From Rothia nasimurium (GTDB lineage Bacteria; Actinomycetota; Actinomycetes; Actinomycetales; Micrococcaceae), in contig NZ_CAKMTJ010000003.1 of assembly GCF_928392795.1 (NCBI RefSeq), forward strand, positions 124,001-188,000: a DNA stretch of 64,000 nucleotides, given 5' to 3'. Below, piece by piece: positions 17,977-25,654 of the stretch. Position 1 is the stretch's first letter; every line of letters starts with the position of its first letter. The notes under the pieces are model-generated. The model saw nothing but the letters and a program-made list of their open reading frames with translations, was not told where the DNA came from and ran no database searches. The translations under genes were made by a program, and so were the position numbers.

Positions 17977-18042
17977 TGTACGAAGTGTACGGAATGTACG
18001 GAACCAGAAAAGGAACCGTACAACCGTACACCTTGTACGGAA
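17977..18042 (+). repeat. Iteron array of TGTACGGAA (candidate replication origin)
   Basis: Three tandem forward 9-mers at 17977-17985 (TGTACGAAG), 17986-17994 and 17995-18003 (both TGTACGGAA), two inverted AACCGTACA units at 18014-18022 and 18022-18030, and a further forward TGTACGGAA at 18034-18042. All lie directly behind the ATPase gene, as plasmid and satellite origins often do. GGACA-type repeats follow at about 18080-18105. Confidence 0.8.
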
Positions 18043-18125
18043 TCATCTAACCCAAATTACCCCGTTGTGACTAGGCAAAAGGACATTCCGGACACAACGG
18101 ACACCAACCATAAGGAGAAACCCCT

Positions 18126-18899
18126 ATGAAAATCGATACCTCCAACATCAGCGACCTGCAGTACAGCCAAGTCCTCAAAATGGCGCGCAACATCGCCACC
18201 CTTGCAGATCTCAGCATGCCTACTCTGAAAAACGCCCAACTAGAGCAAACCCTCTCAAAGCTGCATGTTCGTTCCGACCCCGCTAAGAATGCCCTCGACG
18301 CCGTTCTAGCAGGCAACCCGGCCGAGGCTGTAGAACACATTCGAGAAATCGCCCTCGACCGCGTAAGAATGGAAAGCGCAGAAGTAGAAGCCATACGTAG
18401 GGTCACGGCCCAAGCCCGAGACGTCGTACGGGCAGAAGATACCAAGACCCTATGCGACTACATCGAAGCTAACTTTGAGGCCGCCCGTCTCGGCTTCAAC
18501 AAAAAGGTAGAAGGCAAGAGCGCAACCTGGCATGAGGACAAGGACGCTAAACCTACTGACCTAACAGAACCCGCAGAAGTCGCATACGAGCTATACGACC
18601 TGGCCCGAACCCTCGCAGGCTACAAGATCCCGAAGTACTGCCACCCTATTACCCGTGGGGCAATGCATGCAGGATATTCGGCACCGACCCTTATGGGAGA
18701 CCCCCGCGAACCCTGGGCTAAGGTGCGCGATGCAATGGGAGAACGCCCAAAGCCCGGCGGAATGGTTGAGCTCTATTGGAAGAGCCCCAAAGAATTTGAA
18801 GCCGAACACAAGGCATACGAGGCCATGCTGCAGAAGCTCGGAGACGAGGCACAGGAAGACATTCCCGTGTATGAGTATTGGCTGAACAAGAAGAAGTAA
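18126..18899 (+). CDS. Unknown element protein (257 aa)
   Basis: 257 aa with an AAGGAG site 8 bp upstream. The first 150 residues are charged helices, possibly coiled (AQLEQTLSKLHVRSD, AVEHIREIALDRVRMESAEVEAIRRV). A more compact region follows (YKIPKYCHPITRGAMHAGYS, ERPKPGGMVELYW). No signal, membrane segment or catalytic motif is seen and I recognise no family. It is the first gene after the origin-like repeats and is followed by a hairpin. In satellites this position often holds genes that act on the helper phage, which makes it worth testing; that is inference only. Confidence 0.7.
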   Translation: MKIDTSNISDLQYSQVLKMARNIATLADLSMPTLKNAQLEQTLSKLHVRSDPAKNALDAVLAGNPAEAVEHIREIALDRVRMESAEVEAIRRVTAQARDVVRAEDTKTLCDYIEANFEAARLGFNKKVEGKSATWHEDKDAKPTDLTEPAEVAYELYDLARTLAGYKIPKYCHPITRGAMHAGYSAPTLMGDPREPWAKVRDAMGERPKPGGMVELYWKSPKEFEAEHKAYEAMLQKLGDEAQEDIPVYEYWLNKKK

Positions 18900-18908
18900 G
18901 CCGAGGCA

Positions 18909-18935
18909 CTGGCCCCTGTTAATTAGCGGGGGCCG
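18909..18935 (+). terminator. Hairpin after the 257-aa gene
   Basis: CTGGCCCC and GGGGGCCGG pair around an AT-rich loop. No T-run follows, so termination is uncertain. Confidence 0.4.
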
Positions 18936-19024
18936 GTGTTAAAATTGAGGTGGTGACGGTAGCCTAAATCATTCGGCTTCAGTGGGCTGCCGTCCTCCTT
19001 TCTTCATATAGATGTTTCGCGATT

Positions 19025-19050
19025 AGCCCCCCATTCGTGGGGGGCTTTTT
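19025..19050 (+). terminator. Rho-independent terminator
   Basis: AGCCCCCCA, loop TTCG, TGGGGGGCT followed by TTTT. It ends transcription rightward from the replication module. Confidence 0.9.
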
Positions 19051-19100
19051 GGTGCCATGACCGGAACACAACACCGCCCACCCCTGTTAATCTGGGAACT

Positions 19101-19541
19101 ATGAGCACCACCAGCCAGCAGACCCCACCGGCCCCGGCTCTGACCGATACCGAACTAACCCACCTCGCTACCGCCCTGACCGGCTACGCCACCAGCGCCC
19201 ACCCTGCCTACCGTGCCGCAGCTGCCCGCACTGCCCTAGAGGCTCTGGCTTCTATCAAGGCCCATATCTGGGAGTCAGCAGCAGCCCACCTAGAACGTGC
19301 GCAGCACCTCGAAGCCGCCGCCCTCTTATGGAGCGCCCAACCCCACTACGCACCCCGCCACACACCCGCCACCCTGGGACAGATAAGAGCCGTACTAGCC
19401 CAGGGTCAGCCAGAAGCGGCGCAGCCTGCTGCCACCGGCGTTGAAGCCTGCCCGGTCTGTGCTGATCTCGTACCAGAGAATAGCCCTGGCCCGTTCTGCT
19501 CCATCTTCTGCCAGCAGCAACACAGCGACACCAGCGCCTAA
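19101..19541 (+). CDS. Unknown element protein with C-terminal zinc-ribbon-like cysteines (146 aa)
   Basis: 146 aa, alanine-rich and helical for the first 100 residues. The tail CPVCADLV plus FCSIFCQQQH supplies four cysteines and a histidine in a zinc-ribbon-like arrangement. It starts at ATG 19101 after a terminator, so it has its own promoter. No family is recognised. Codon use is strongly C-ending, as in the host. It is the last convincing gene before attR. Confidence 0.6.
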   Translation: MSTTSQQTPPAPALTDTELTHLATALTGYATSAHPAYRAAAARTALEALASIKAHIWESAAAHLERAQHLEAAALLWSAQPHYAPRHTPATLGQIRAVLAQGQPEAAQPAATGVEACPVCADLVPENSPGPFCSIFCQQQHSDTSA

Positions 19542-19841
19542 CCCTACCCCGGGGGGGCACCCCCCTCCCCCACCTGTCACCCCCTACGGGTATAGTGACA
19601 TTCCCTCACAGGTGTTTCTAACGCGTCTCACAGTCTCACATCACCAGCCCCAGCGCCCCGCCTACGAGCCAGAATTAACGCCCACAGCCCCAAACACAGC
19701 ACCTACGGGGAATAAGCCGCCCAGCCTATTCCAGCCCCGCAGAAGAGCACGCAGCACCGGGAGCCGGGAGCCAGCGCACAGGCGGCGAGCGCCCCCACCA
19801 CTAGCCCAGCCCAGCCCAGTTGAGGGTAGTTTCAGGGCAAA

Positions 19842-19867
19842 CAAAAAGACCCCCAAAAAGCGGGGGC
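19842..19867 (-). terminator. Minus-strand rho-independent terminator
   Basis: On the minus strand CCCCC, loop GCTTTTT, GGGGG is followed by TCTTTTTGT. No plus-strand T-run exists. It implies a leftward transcript coming from the region between here and attR. Confidence 0.6.
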
Positions 19868-20002
19868 CTATGCTGGCAACGTTCTGGTAACCAGCCCGTT
19901 GTAACTGCAACGATACAGACCGCCGATAGGTTAATCAACCACCCACCACTAACCCAGCACCGGGAGTCAGTACACCGCCCCTACTCCTTGAATGAGTGAT
20001 AC

Positions 20003-20069
20003 CCTCGGCAATCCCGAGGCCACCTAGCCCTGTTTCTGAGTGGGGTCTATGATGTCGGCAATCCCGACA
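20003..20069. repeat. Two hairpins with the same loop and compensating stems
   Basis: CCTCGG-CAATC-CCGAGG at 20003-20019 and TGTCGG-CAATC-CCGACA at 20053-20069. They share the core TCGGCAATCCCGA and sit 50 bp apart. The outer two pairs differ but remain complementary in both. Confidence 0.7.
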
Positions 20070-20644
20070 CCACCCTAGTCCTCGGCCAGCACCTCGAAAC
20101 CGGCAACCCGCAGGTTTTGAACCCTGACACCAGGGGCAGGGGGTAGCCCCCCCACCGGCAACAGGTCTTACCGCCCGTACATAGCAAGCCGCAGCGCGTA
20201 CGGGTTACAAGCCCACCAGCAAAAGGGGGTAACTGAAACTCACCCCCTCACCGCACCTAGTCACACCCATATTCCCGGCGCTGGGAAAAAGGAACCACCC
20301 TACACCCCAGAGGGCAAACAAGGGACGAGAGACATACGCCCCCATCTTGCCTAGTTGCGCCGATAATGGCGGCACCGCCAACAAGGGCATGCAGATTGTG
20401 CATACGCCTAAGACACACCCGCACCTGCCCATAAAACAGGCAAGGGTATAAGCTCCACTGACCCCCTTTTCACGCACCCGTATGCCCCAGGGGAACCCAC
20501 TTTGACGTGCTATTTCACCAGACGGCGAAAAAGGCGGAGCAGCAGGCCCTGCCCCGCCGCTCAACAAGGGTGCGCGAAAGTGCGTACCCCATGGGGATTC
20601 GCCTCTCACGACCTACCCCATGGCGACCCCTCTTTAGCCAGGGG

Positions 20645-20680
20645 TGACCCTATGGAGCCCCTTGACCCCATGGAGCCCCG
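20645..20680. repeat. 18-bp tandem repeat
   Basis: TGACCCTATGGAGCCCCT followed directly by TGACCCCATGGAGCCCCG. Related CCCCATGG boxes occur just upstream at about 20587-20594 and 20616-20623. Confidence 0.7.
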
Positions 20681-20914
20681 TGGAAATACTTTTTTCTTGA
20701 TCCCGAAAATAAGTAGAGCCCCTCGCCCTCTGCTAGCCTCGGGGGCCTGCTGCGGCTGAGAGGTGGGGCCGATTTACCCAACGAAAACCCAACGAAAACA
20801 GAGCTATGTTGGCAAATCTAGGCGAATGATGAAGCGGTAAAAATAGGGTATTTACACTAGTCATAGCGATATTGGTAAATGTAGATGAATCTTGCTAAAA
20901 CCCTATATCTCTAT

Positions 20915-20950
20915 TCCCTTGGTCGCGGGTTCAAGCCCCGCAGGCCCTAC
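20915..20950 (+). other. attR of the integrated element
   Basis: Exact 36-bp copy of the tRNA(CAT) 3' end at 13314-13349, without the 5' half of the tRNA and with CAG instead of CCA after the acceptor. Confidence 0.93.
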
Positions 20951-20955
20951 AGAAC

Positions 20956-20994
20956 AAGCCCTTCCTTTCTTCCAACAGAAAGGAAGGGCTTTTT
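20956..20994 (+). terminator. Original tRNA(CAT) terminator beyond attR
   Basis: Perfect 15-bp stem AAGCCCTTCCTTTCT / AGAAAGGAAGGGCTT then TTT, six bases after attR. It is probably the terminator the tRNA had before insertion. Confidence 0.9.
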
Positions 20995-21207
20995 GCTACC
21001 CGGCTCGGAGCCGTCAGCTCCTTCTAGAGCTGAGCTGGGGCGTCCTCACTCCTTCTCCCTCACACCACCTTTTCAAAGCGTGGACGACACGCCCCGTTCA
21101 CCGGCTATTCTCACGCAGTTCTCGCGCTCTTACCGGCCGGGTGCTACATTTGCTGAGGAAAGTTTTCACTTTCTATCACTCGCATCCCATCTACATCAGA
21201 GGAAACT

Positions 21208-22218
21208 ATGTCTTTTTCCCTCAAGCGCGCCGCCGCACCCGTCCTTGCCACCGGTCTGCTGGCTAGCTCCCTGCTCGCTGCTGGTACTACCAGTGCTCAG
21301 GCAACCACTAACACCACCCAGTTCGCGACCTACACCTCAGAAGCTGGTGTGAGCTCCAACTACCACGTCTACGCAGAGAACATCGACTGGGCCCAGCCCG
21401 TAGGCGTTGTCTTCTACCTCGACGGAGACTACTGGTTCACCAACCAGTCCAAGGTACATTCCCCCAACAACTCTCAGCTGCTCGGCATGGCCGAAGTCGC
21501 TAACGAGCGCAACATGATTTTCGTGCCCGTGATTTCACCCGATAAGGACGCAAGCGGCAACGGCATCACCTGGTGGCAGTCCATGGACGCTAACGGCGAT
21601 TGGTTCCGCTCTTTCGCTAGCTCTTTCATTGCTGAAGCAGGCCTGGATTCCTCCAACGTCTGGACCATCGGCCACTCCGGCGGCGCTGAAATCACCGGCT
21701 TTGAACTGCTGGCTGACAGCCAGGACACCTGGCGCACCGGCGGCGGCTCCGTGATGGTCGGTGGCGGTAACAGTAACGGCATGCAGACCCTACCCTCAGA
21801 GACCGCCCAGGACTTCTCCTTGCAGTGGTATATCGGTTCTGAGGACGGCATGGGCGCAACCTGGCCGATTGCCTGGTCAGCCTACGGGGCAGCAGAAAAC
21901 GGCTACAACGTCTACGCAGCTGCCGGTTTCAACAACGTAGACTTCACCGTGCTACCTGGCATCCAGCACCACAACTACGACTTCCCCGTGATTCTGGAAG
22001 AGGCCCTCGACAAGGTTGAACCCAAGCTTATCGGCGGTATTGGCGCCTACTACTACGCTCAGGGTGGTGCCGATGCCTTTGGCGAGCCGGTAGCTAATGA
22101 ATACAGCATTGAAGGTGGTGCCCAGCAGCTCTTCCGTGCCGCTGATGGCACTGAGACCCTGCTGGTCTGGTCAGCTGAGACCGGCATTGTTACTCCGGTA
22201 GCATACGCGCGTTCATAG
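21208..22218 (+). CDS. Secreted alpha/beta-hydrolase (esterase-like), paralogue with one LGFP unit
   Basis: 336 aa. The signal peptide has the hydrophobic core PVLATGLLASSLLAAG and cleaves near TSAQA. The catalytic domain is very similar to the gene at 11475: FYLDGDYWF, PVISPDKDASGNGITWWQSM, and the nucleophile elbow IGHSGGAE. The C-terminus has only a single LGFP-like unit (AFGEPVANEYSIEGGAQQ). It starts at ATG with AGAGG upstream and has no TC tract, so it should be constitutively readable where its paralogue can switch. Substrate is unknown; both are probably exported carbohydrate- or ester-active hydrolases. Confidence 0.85.
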   Translation: MSFSLKRAAAPVLATGLLASSLLAAGTTSAQATTNTTQFATYTSEAGVSSNYHVYAENIDWAQPVGVVFYLDGDYWFTNQSKVHSPNNSQLLGMAEVANERNMIFVPVISPDKDASGNGITWWQSMDANGDWFRSFASSFIAEAGLDSSNVWTIGHSGGAEITGFELLADSQDTWRTGGGSVMVGGGNSNGMQTLPSETAQDFSLQWYIGSEDGMGATWPIAWSAYGAAENGYNVYAAAGFNNVDFTVLPGIQHHNYDFPVILEEALDKVEPKLIGGIGAYYYAQGGADAFGEPVANEYSIEGGAQQLFRAADGTETLLVWSAETGIVTPVAYARS

Positions 22219-22229
22219 TGGAGCCCCTT

Positions 22230-22285
22230 AACTACTTCCTCATACCGTATGCTGTGTAGAAACACACACATTTGAGGGAGTAGTT
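22230..22285 (+). promoter_or_regulatory. Inverted repeat covering the ribosome site of the subtilase gene
   Basis: AACTACTTCCTCA (22230-22242) and TGAGGGAGTAGTT (22273-22285) pair with one G-U. The right arm contains the GGGAG ribosome site and ends at the ATG. An inner TGTGT/ACACA hairpin lies between. If transcribed it would hide the ribosome site; if the promoter lies inside, it would be an operator. Confidence 0.5.
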
Positions 22286-24598
22286 ATGGCCCGTTCGCCA
22301 TTTTTGCAGTCCGTTGCAGGCACCTGTTCCTTGGTGCTTGCAGCGGGTTTTTTATTCGCGACCCAACCCACTGTGGCCCAGGCAGCCCCGCCTCAGGGTG
22401 CAGGTGGCGACACCGCATTCCAGGGGCAGGTCAGCGGTGGCCCGTCCGCTGGCCCAGCAGGTGAGATGACCACCCGCTACCAGCCGACAGCTGAGCCAGA
22501 TACCGACCGTCTGGTGGTGAAATTTAAGGACGGGGTAGACGGTCACGAACAGGCCCAGATTCTGAATGAGGTCGCTGATGCCACTGCGGCCGTAGACACC
22601 GCAGAGGTCTCCCATGAGACAGTTGAGCAGGCTCAGGTTGTAGATCTTCAGGAGATGATTGACCCGGTTGAGCAGGCTCAGGTTGTTGACTTACTCGAAG
22701 CTCAACCAGATGTTGAATATGCTGAACCTGACCTCATCATCACAACCGGCCAGGCAGCCACTTCCCGTAACCCGCCTAACGACCCCTACTTTGCTAGCCG
22801 CCAGTGGAATATGCGAGCTATCGACGCGCCCGGCGCCTGGCGGTACGCTACCGGTGAGGGCATCGTCATCGGTATCGCTGATACCGGTCAGACCTGGCAC
22901 CCTGAGCTAGCTGCAAAGACTTTGCCCGGCTACGACTTTGTATCAGCTGATCAGAGCCGGGACGGCAATGGCTGGGACCCTAACCCCAATGATGAGGGCG
23001 ACTGGGGCCCGCAGGTCCCCCGTTCCATGTGGCATGGAACCCATGTGGCCGGCATTGCCGCAGCCGCAACCGATAATGGGGCTGGGGTAGCCGGTGTTGC
23101 CCCCAACGCCCGCATCCAACATTCCCGCATTATGGGTGTCAATGGCCGGGCCTACACCTCTGACCAGGCCGCCGGTATTGCCTGGAGTGCAGGTGTGCCC
23201 GTCCCCGGTGCTCCTGCCAACCCCACACCAGCTCACGTCGTTAACTACTCCGAAGGCTTCTACTCGGCAACCTGCCCCAGGGTCCTGCAGGACGCCATCA
23301 ATGCAGCTCATGCACGGAACGTTCCGGTAGTTGCGGCGGCAGGTAACTTTGGTGCAAACGCAGTTGGTACCTCACCGGCTAACTGTCTGGGAGCTATCGT
23401 GGTTGGGGCAACCGCCAACGGCAACGTTATGACCGCTTATTCCAACTGGGGGCCCATGCTTGATGTGCTGGCTCCCGGTGGTGCAGTCGGCTCCGACGTA
23501 TGGTCAACCGTCAACACCGGTGCCTATACACAGGCTGGGCCCGGCTACGGTCCGCTCAACGGCACCTCTATGGCTGCCCCTCACGTGAGCGGCATTATCG
23601 CCATGATGAAGGAGCGTAACCCCAGTATTACAGTGGAGCAGATTCGCGCCATTCTTAAGAACACCGGCTCTAACGTCAACGGCTACCGGTTTGTTAACGC
23701 TCCTCGCGCAGTTGCAGCTGTCGCTGACACCCGAGGTTTCCCGCTGGTTGGTGCTATTGGTGCCTACTACTACGCCCACGGAGCAGCTGCCACTTTTGGA
23801 ACGCCTACCAGTGCTGAATTTCCCCTGCGTGATGGTGGCGTAGGCCAGGCTTTCGCAAAAAACTACACCATCTACTGGACCCCACGCACCGGGGCCTACC
23901 CTGTTTACTTCTCAGGTGGTATTGGTGCGAAATACCGGGCTGGCGGTTATGAGAACGGGTACGGGTACCCGGTTTTTGCTGAGACTGCTATTGCTGGCGG
24001 AGCCATGCAGAAGTTTGCCCTTGCTGATGGGCGTCGGTTTGCTTTTTATTGGACTCCTGAGCATCATCGTACCCATGTGGTGTGGGAGGCCGGTGGTATC
24101 GGTGGACGTTTTACTCGCGAGGGGGGCACTGGCACCTACGGTTTCCCCAGTGAGGATGAGAGCGCTTACGCGTATGGGGCGCGTCAGACGTTCCGCCTCA
24201 ACGGGAAAGAAACTCGTTTCTACTGGTCGCCTACTACCGGAACACGGACGATGAACGGAAAGGGTGCTATCTTTAGCCGCTGGGTAGATTTAGGGCATGC
24301 TACCACTCTGGGGTTCCCTCTAACGGATGAACAGGCTGTTCCTGGGGGAGCGCAGCAGGTGTTTAGGGCGCAGAATGGTTGGGAGACTAGGTTGATTTGG
24401 TCACCGGCTACGGGTACTCGTAAGGTTGCTGCTAATGGTGCGCTTTATTGGTATTGGGTTAATAACGGCTATACCAGCACTCTGGGTTTCCCTACAACTG
24501 ATGAGACTGCTCAGGCAGACGGTAGCGTGACCCTGAGATTCTCTAGCGGCGCTGAACTGCGGTGGACTGAGACTGATGGGGTGCAACGAGTCCGCTAG
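22286..24598 (+). CDS. Secreted subtilisin-like serine protease (S8) with LGFP repeats
   Basis: 770 aa. A signal peptide (cleavage near AQA33) is followed by an I9-like propeptide (about 70-150) that contains a 15-residue tandem duplication starting VEQAQVVDL. The catalytic domain has Asp199 (IADTGQ), His250 (WHGTHVAG), oxyanion Asn354 (AAGNFG) and Ser428 (NGTSMAAPH), all intact. From about 480 to the end it carries the LGFP wall-anchoring repeats, nearly identical to those of the gene at 11475. It is probably retained at the cell envelope and may process proteins there or degrade host proteins. The last 4 bp overlap the convergent M23 gene. Confidence 0.93.
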   Translation: MARSPFLQSVAGTCSLVLAAGFLFATQPTVAQAAPPQGAGGDTAFQGQVSGGPSAGPAGEMTTRYQPTAEPDTDRLVVKFKDGVDGHEQAQILNEVADATAAVDTAEVSHETVEQAQVVDLQEMIDPVEQAQVVDLLEAQPDVEYAEPDLIITTGQAATSRNPPNDPYFASRQWNMRAIDAPGAWRYATGEGIVIGIADTGQTWHPELAAKTLPGYDFVSADQSRDGNGWDPNPNDEGDWGPQVPRSMWHGTHVAGIAAAATDNGAGVAGVAPNARIQHSRIMGVNGRAYTSDQAAGIAWSAGVPVPGAPANPTPAHVVNYSEGFYSATCPRVLQDAINAAHARNVPVVAAAGNFGANAVGTSPANCLGAIVVGATANGNVMTAYSNWGPMLDVLAPGGAVGSDVWSTVNTGAYTQAGPGYGPLNGTSMAAPHVSGIIAMMKERNPSITVEQIRAILKNTGSNVNGYRFVNAPRAVAAVADTRGFPLVGAIGAYYYAHGAAATFGTPTSAEFPLRDGGVGQAFAKNYTIYWTPRTGAYPVYFSGGIGAKYRAGGYENGYGYPVFAETAIAGGAMQKFALADGRRFAFYWTPEHHRTHVVWEAGGIGGRFTREGGTGTYGFPSEDESAYAYGARQTFRLNGKETRFYWSPTTGTRTMNGKGAIFSRWVDLGHATTLGFPLTDEQAVPGGAQQVFRAQNGWETRLIWSPATGTRKVAANGALYWYWVNNGYTSTLGFPTTDETAQADGSVTLRFSSGAELRWTETDGVQRVR

Positions 24599-25164
24599 GC
24601 CGCAAAATCATCGCCGATAGGTAGTAACACGCTAGGGCTTTCAAGCCCTAGAAGTAGCAGGGGGTTCGTGTAATCGAGCCCCCTGCGTGCTGTTTCAGAG
24701 CCAGGAGCTGGTTCTCGTACTCCCCAGTGCAGGCAAAAGTTGGGGGCACAGTGCTGAATATCAGAATCTAGCTGAGCGATGACGTCACCCGCCTGCACTC
24801 GGGTGCCGACAGGGAGCGGCTCGCTCACCGGCTCGAAGGACGACCGCCGCCCGTCCGGGTGCTCAAGGGTGAGTACCTGCCGATCCACCACGGTGCCGAC
24901 AAAAACCACCTCACCCTCATAAGGAGCAAGGACGCCCCCGCCTGGCCCCAGCGCCAGATCAACCCCGCGGTGCCCGGCAGACCAGCGGGCAGCGGGTTTC
25001 TCAAAGCCTCGCAGCACCTCAAGCTGGCCCTCCACCGGAGCCTGCCAGGGCGGCGTCCGTCCCTCAACGGCAGCAGGCGCCACAGCACCCACCAAGAACA
25101 GGGCGCACAAGCAGACCCTCAGTACCCTCATACAAGCTCTCGAGGGCGATCCAAGAGCAGACAT
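24595..25164 (-). CDS. Secreted M23-family (LytM-like) peptidase domain protein
   Basis: 189 aa. A hydrophobic signal segment at about 13-34 precedes the M23 fold: His65 and Asp69 (AGHRGVDLALG) as zinc ligands, the barrel strands YEGEVVFVG and VLTLEHPDGRR, VQAGDVIAQ, and LHWGVR with His146. The upstream member of the usual HxH pair is Cys144 (CLHWG), so the catalytic base differs from canonical LytM. The ATG at 25164 has GGGAGG 8 bp upstream. Expected to act on peptidoglycan or to activate amidases. It is convergent with the subtilase gene. Confidence 0.85.
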   Translation of the reverse strand: MSALGSPSRACMRVLRVCLCALFLVGAVAPAAVEGRTPPWQAPVEGQLEVLRGFEKPAARWSAGHRGVDLALGPGGGVLAPYEGEVVFVGTVVDRQVLTLEHPDGRRSSFEPVSEPLPVGTRVQAGDVIAQLDSDIQHCAPNFCLHWGVREPAPGSETARRGLDYTNPLLLLGLESPSVLLPIGDDFAA

Positions 25165-25654
25165 AGCAAAAACCTCCCGGTTGATTCCCGCCCCTTACCC
25201 CTGGCAGCGTCAACCGTCGGTTGCGACTATCTTTACCACTGGAAACCTGCCACCACAAGAGCTGAAAACCCGCTGATTAAAACCAAAATATGCGGTATAG
25301 TTGTTGATTGCAGTTTGCCCCTGTGCCTGCCCAAAAACGGGTAGAGCTAGGGCAAGGGGAATCCCTTTACATAGAGACCCCTCCTGAGTAAACCGTTCAT
25401 GCGAGCTTCACCCAGGGTCTGACGTCGCGTAACGCGAAGCAACTAGCCTCTAGTTGATAAGGAACTTTCGGTCCGGCACATGCCGGTGAAGGTCTGAGAC
25501 AGCTTCGTCACTCCAACGAAAAAGTCTGAGCGTTACCAGGGGAGCGGGCTCACGCCCACAGGCTCCACATGTAAACCGATAACTACTATGCGCGGAGCGG
25601 AGCTAGCCTGGAATCAGGGGCCCGCCCGGCACCCCTCATACATAAGGAGACGAC
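25165..25654 (+). other. Long untranslated region ahead of rpsB
   Basis: 490 bp without a gene. A TATAGT at 25296-25301 could be a -10. Downstream there are short hairpin-prone stretches (for example GTCGCGTAACGCG and CCGGCACATGCCGG), suggesting a structured 5' leader of about 340 nt. S2 synthesis is autoregulated through its leader in other bacteria, so this may do the same (inference). No known riboswitch was recognised. Confidence 0.4.

Larger units (their letters stand above)
19542..20914. other. 1.4-kb region of the element without a convincing gene
   Basis: No reading frame here has a credible ribosome site and plausible protein composition on either strand. It holds an inverted repeat CACCTGT (19571-19577) / ACAGGTG (19608-19614), a minus-strand terminator, two hairpins with the same loop and an 18-bp tandem repeat. 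It may carry a structured RNA, regulatory sites or a packaging site; nothing decides between these. Confidence 0.6.
13314..20950. mobile_element. 7.6-kb tRNA-integrated satellite-like element
   Basis: Bounded by the 36-bp direct repeats of the tRNA 3' end. Order: integrase and repressor on the minus strand, then divergently an excisionase-like gene, five small overlapping genes, a RecA-like ATPase with a winged-helix tail, a six-copy iteron array, a 257-aa unknown, terminators, a 146-aa zinc-ribbon-like protein and about 1.4 kb without a convincing gene. There are no capsid, tail, terminase, conjugation or toxin genes that I can recognise. The layout int-repressor / xis-small genes-replication ATPase-ori resembles phage-inducible islands of other phyla. 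It splits the region between two esterase paralogues. Confidence 0.88.

Noticed and set aside
19441..19910. Overlapping open frames of 149 and 82 codons at the end of the zinc-ribbon-like gene
   Set aside because: They overlap a better gene and a terminator, and their composition is low-complexity Pro/Arg.
20205..20609. 134-codon open frame on the minus strand inside the element
   Set aside because: Cys/Gly/Pro-rich composition, no ribosome site and no resemblance to any protein; typical of a chance frame in GC-rich DNA.
20885..21352. Open frames crossing attR and the start of the second esterase
   Set aside because: They run through the tRNA fragment and terminator and overlap a clear signal-peptide gene.
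25400..25560. Known riboswitch before rpsB
   Set aside because: I could not match the conserved cores of TPP, FMN, cobalamin, SAM, glycine or ykoK elements.
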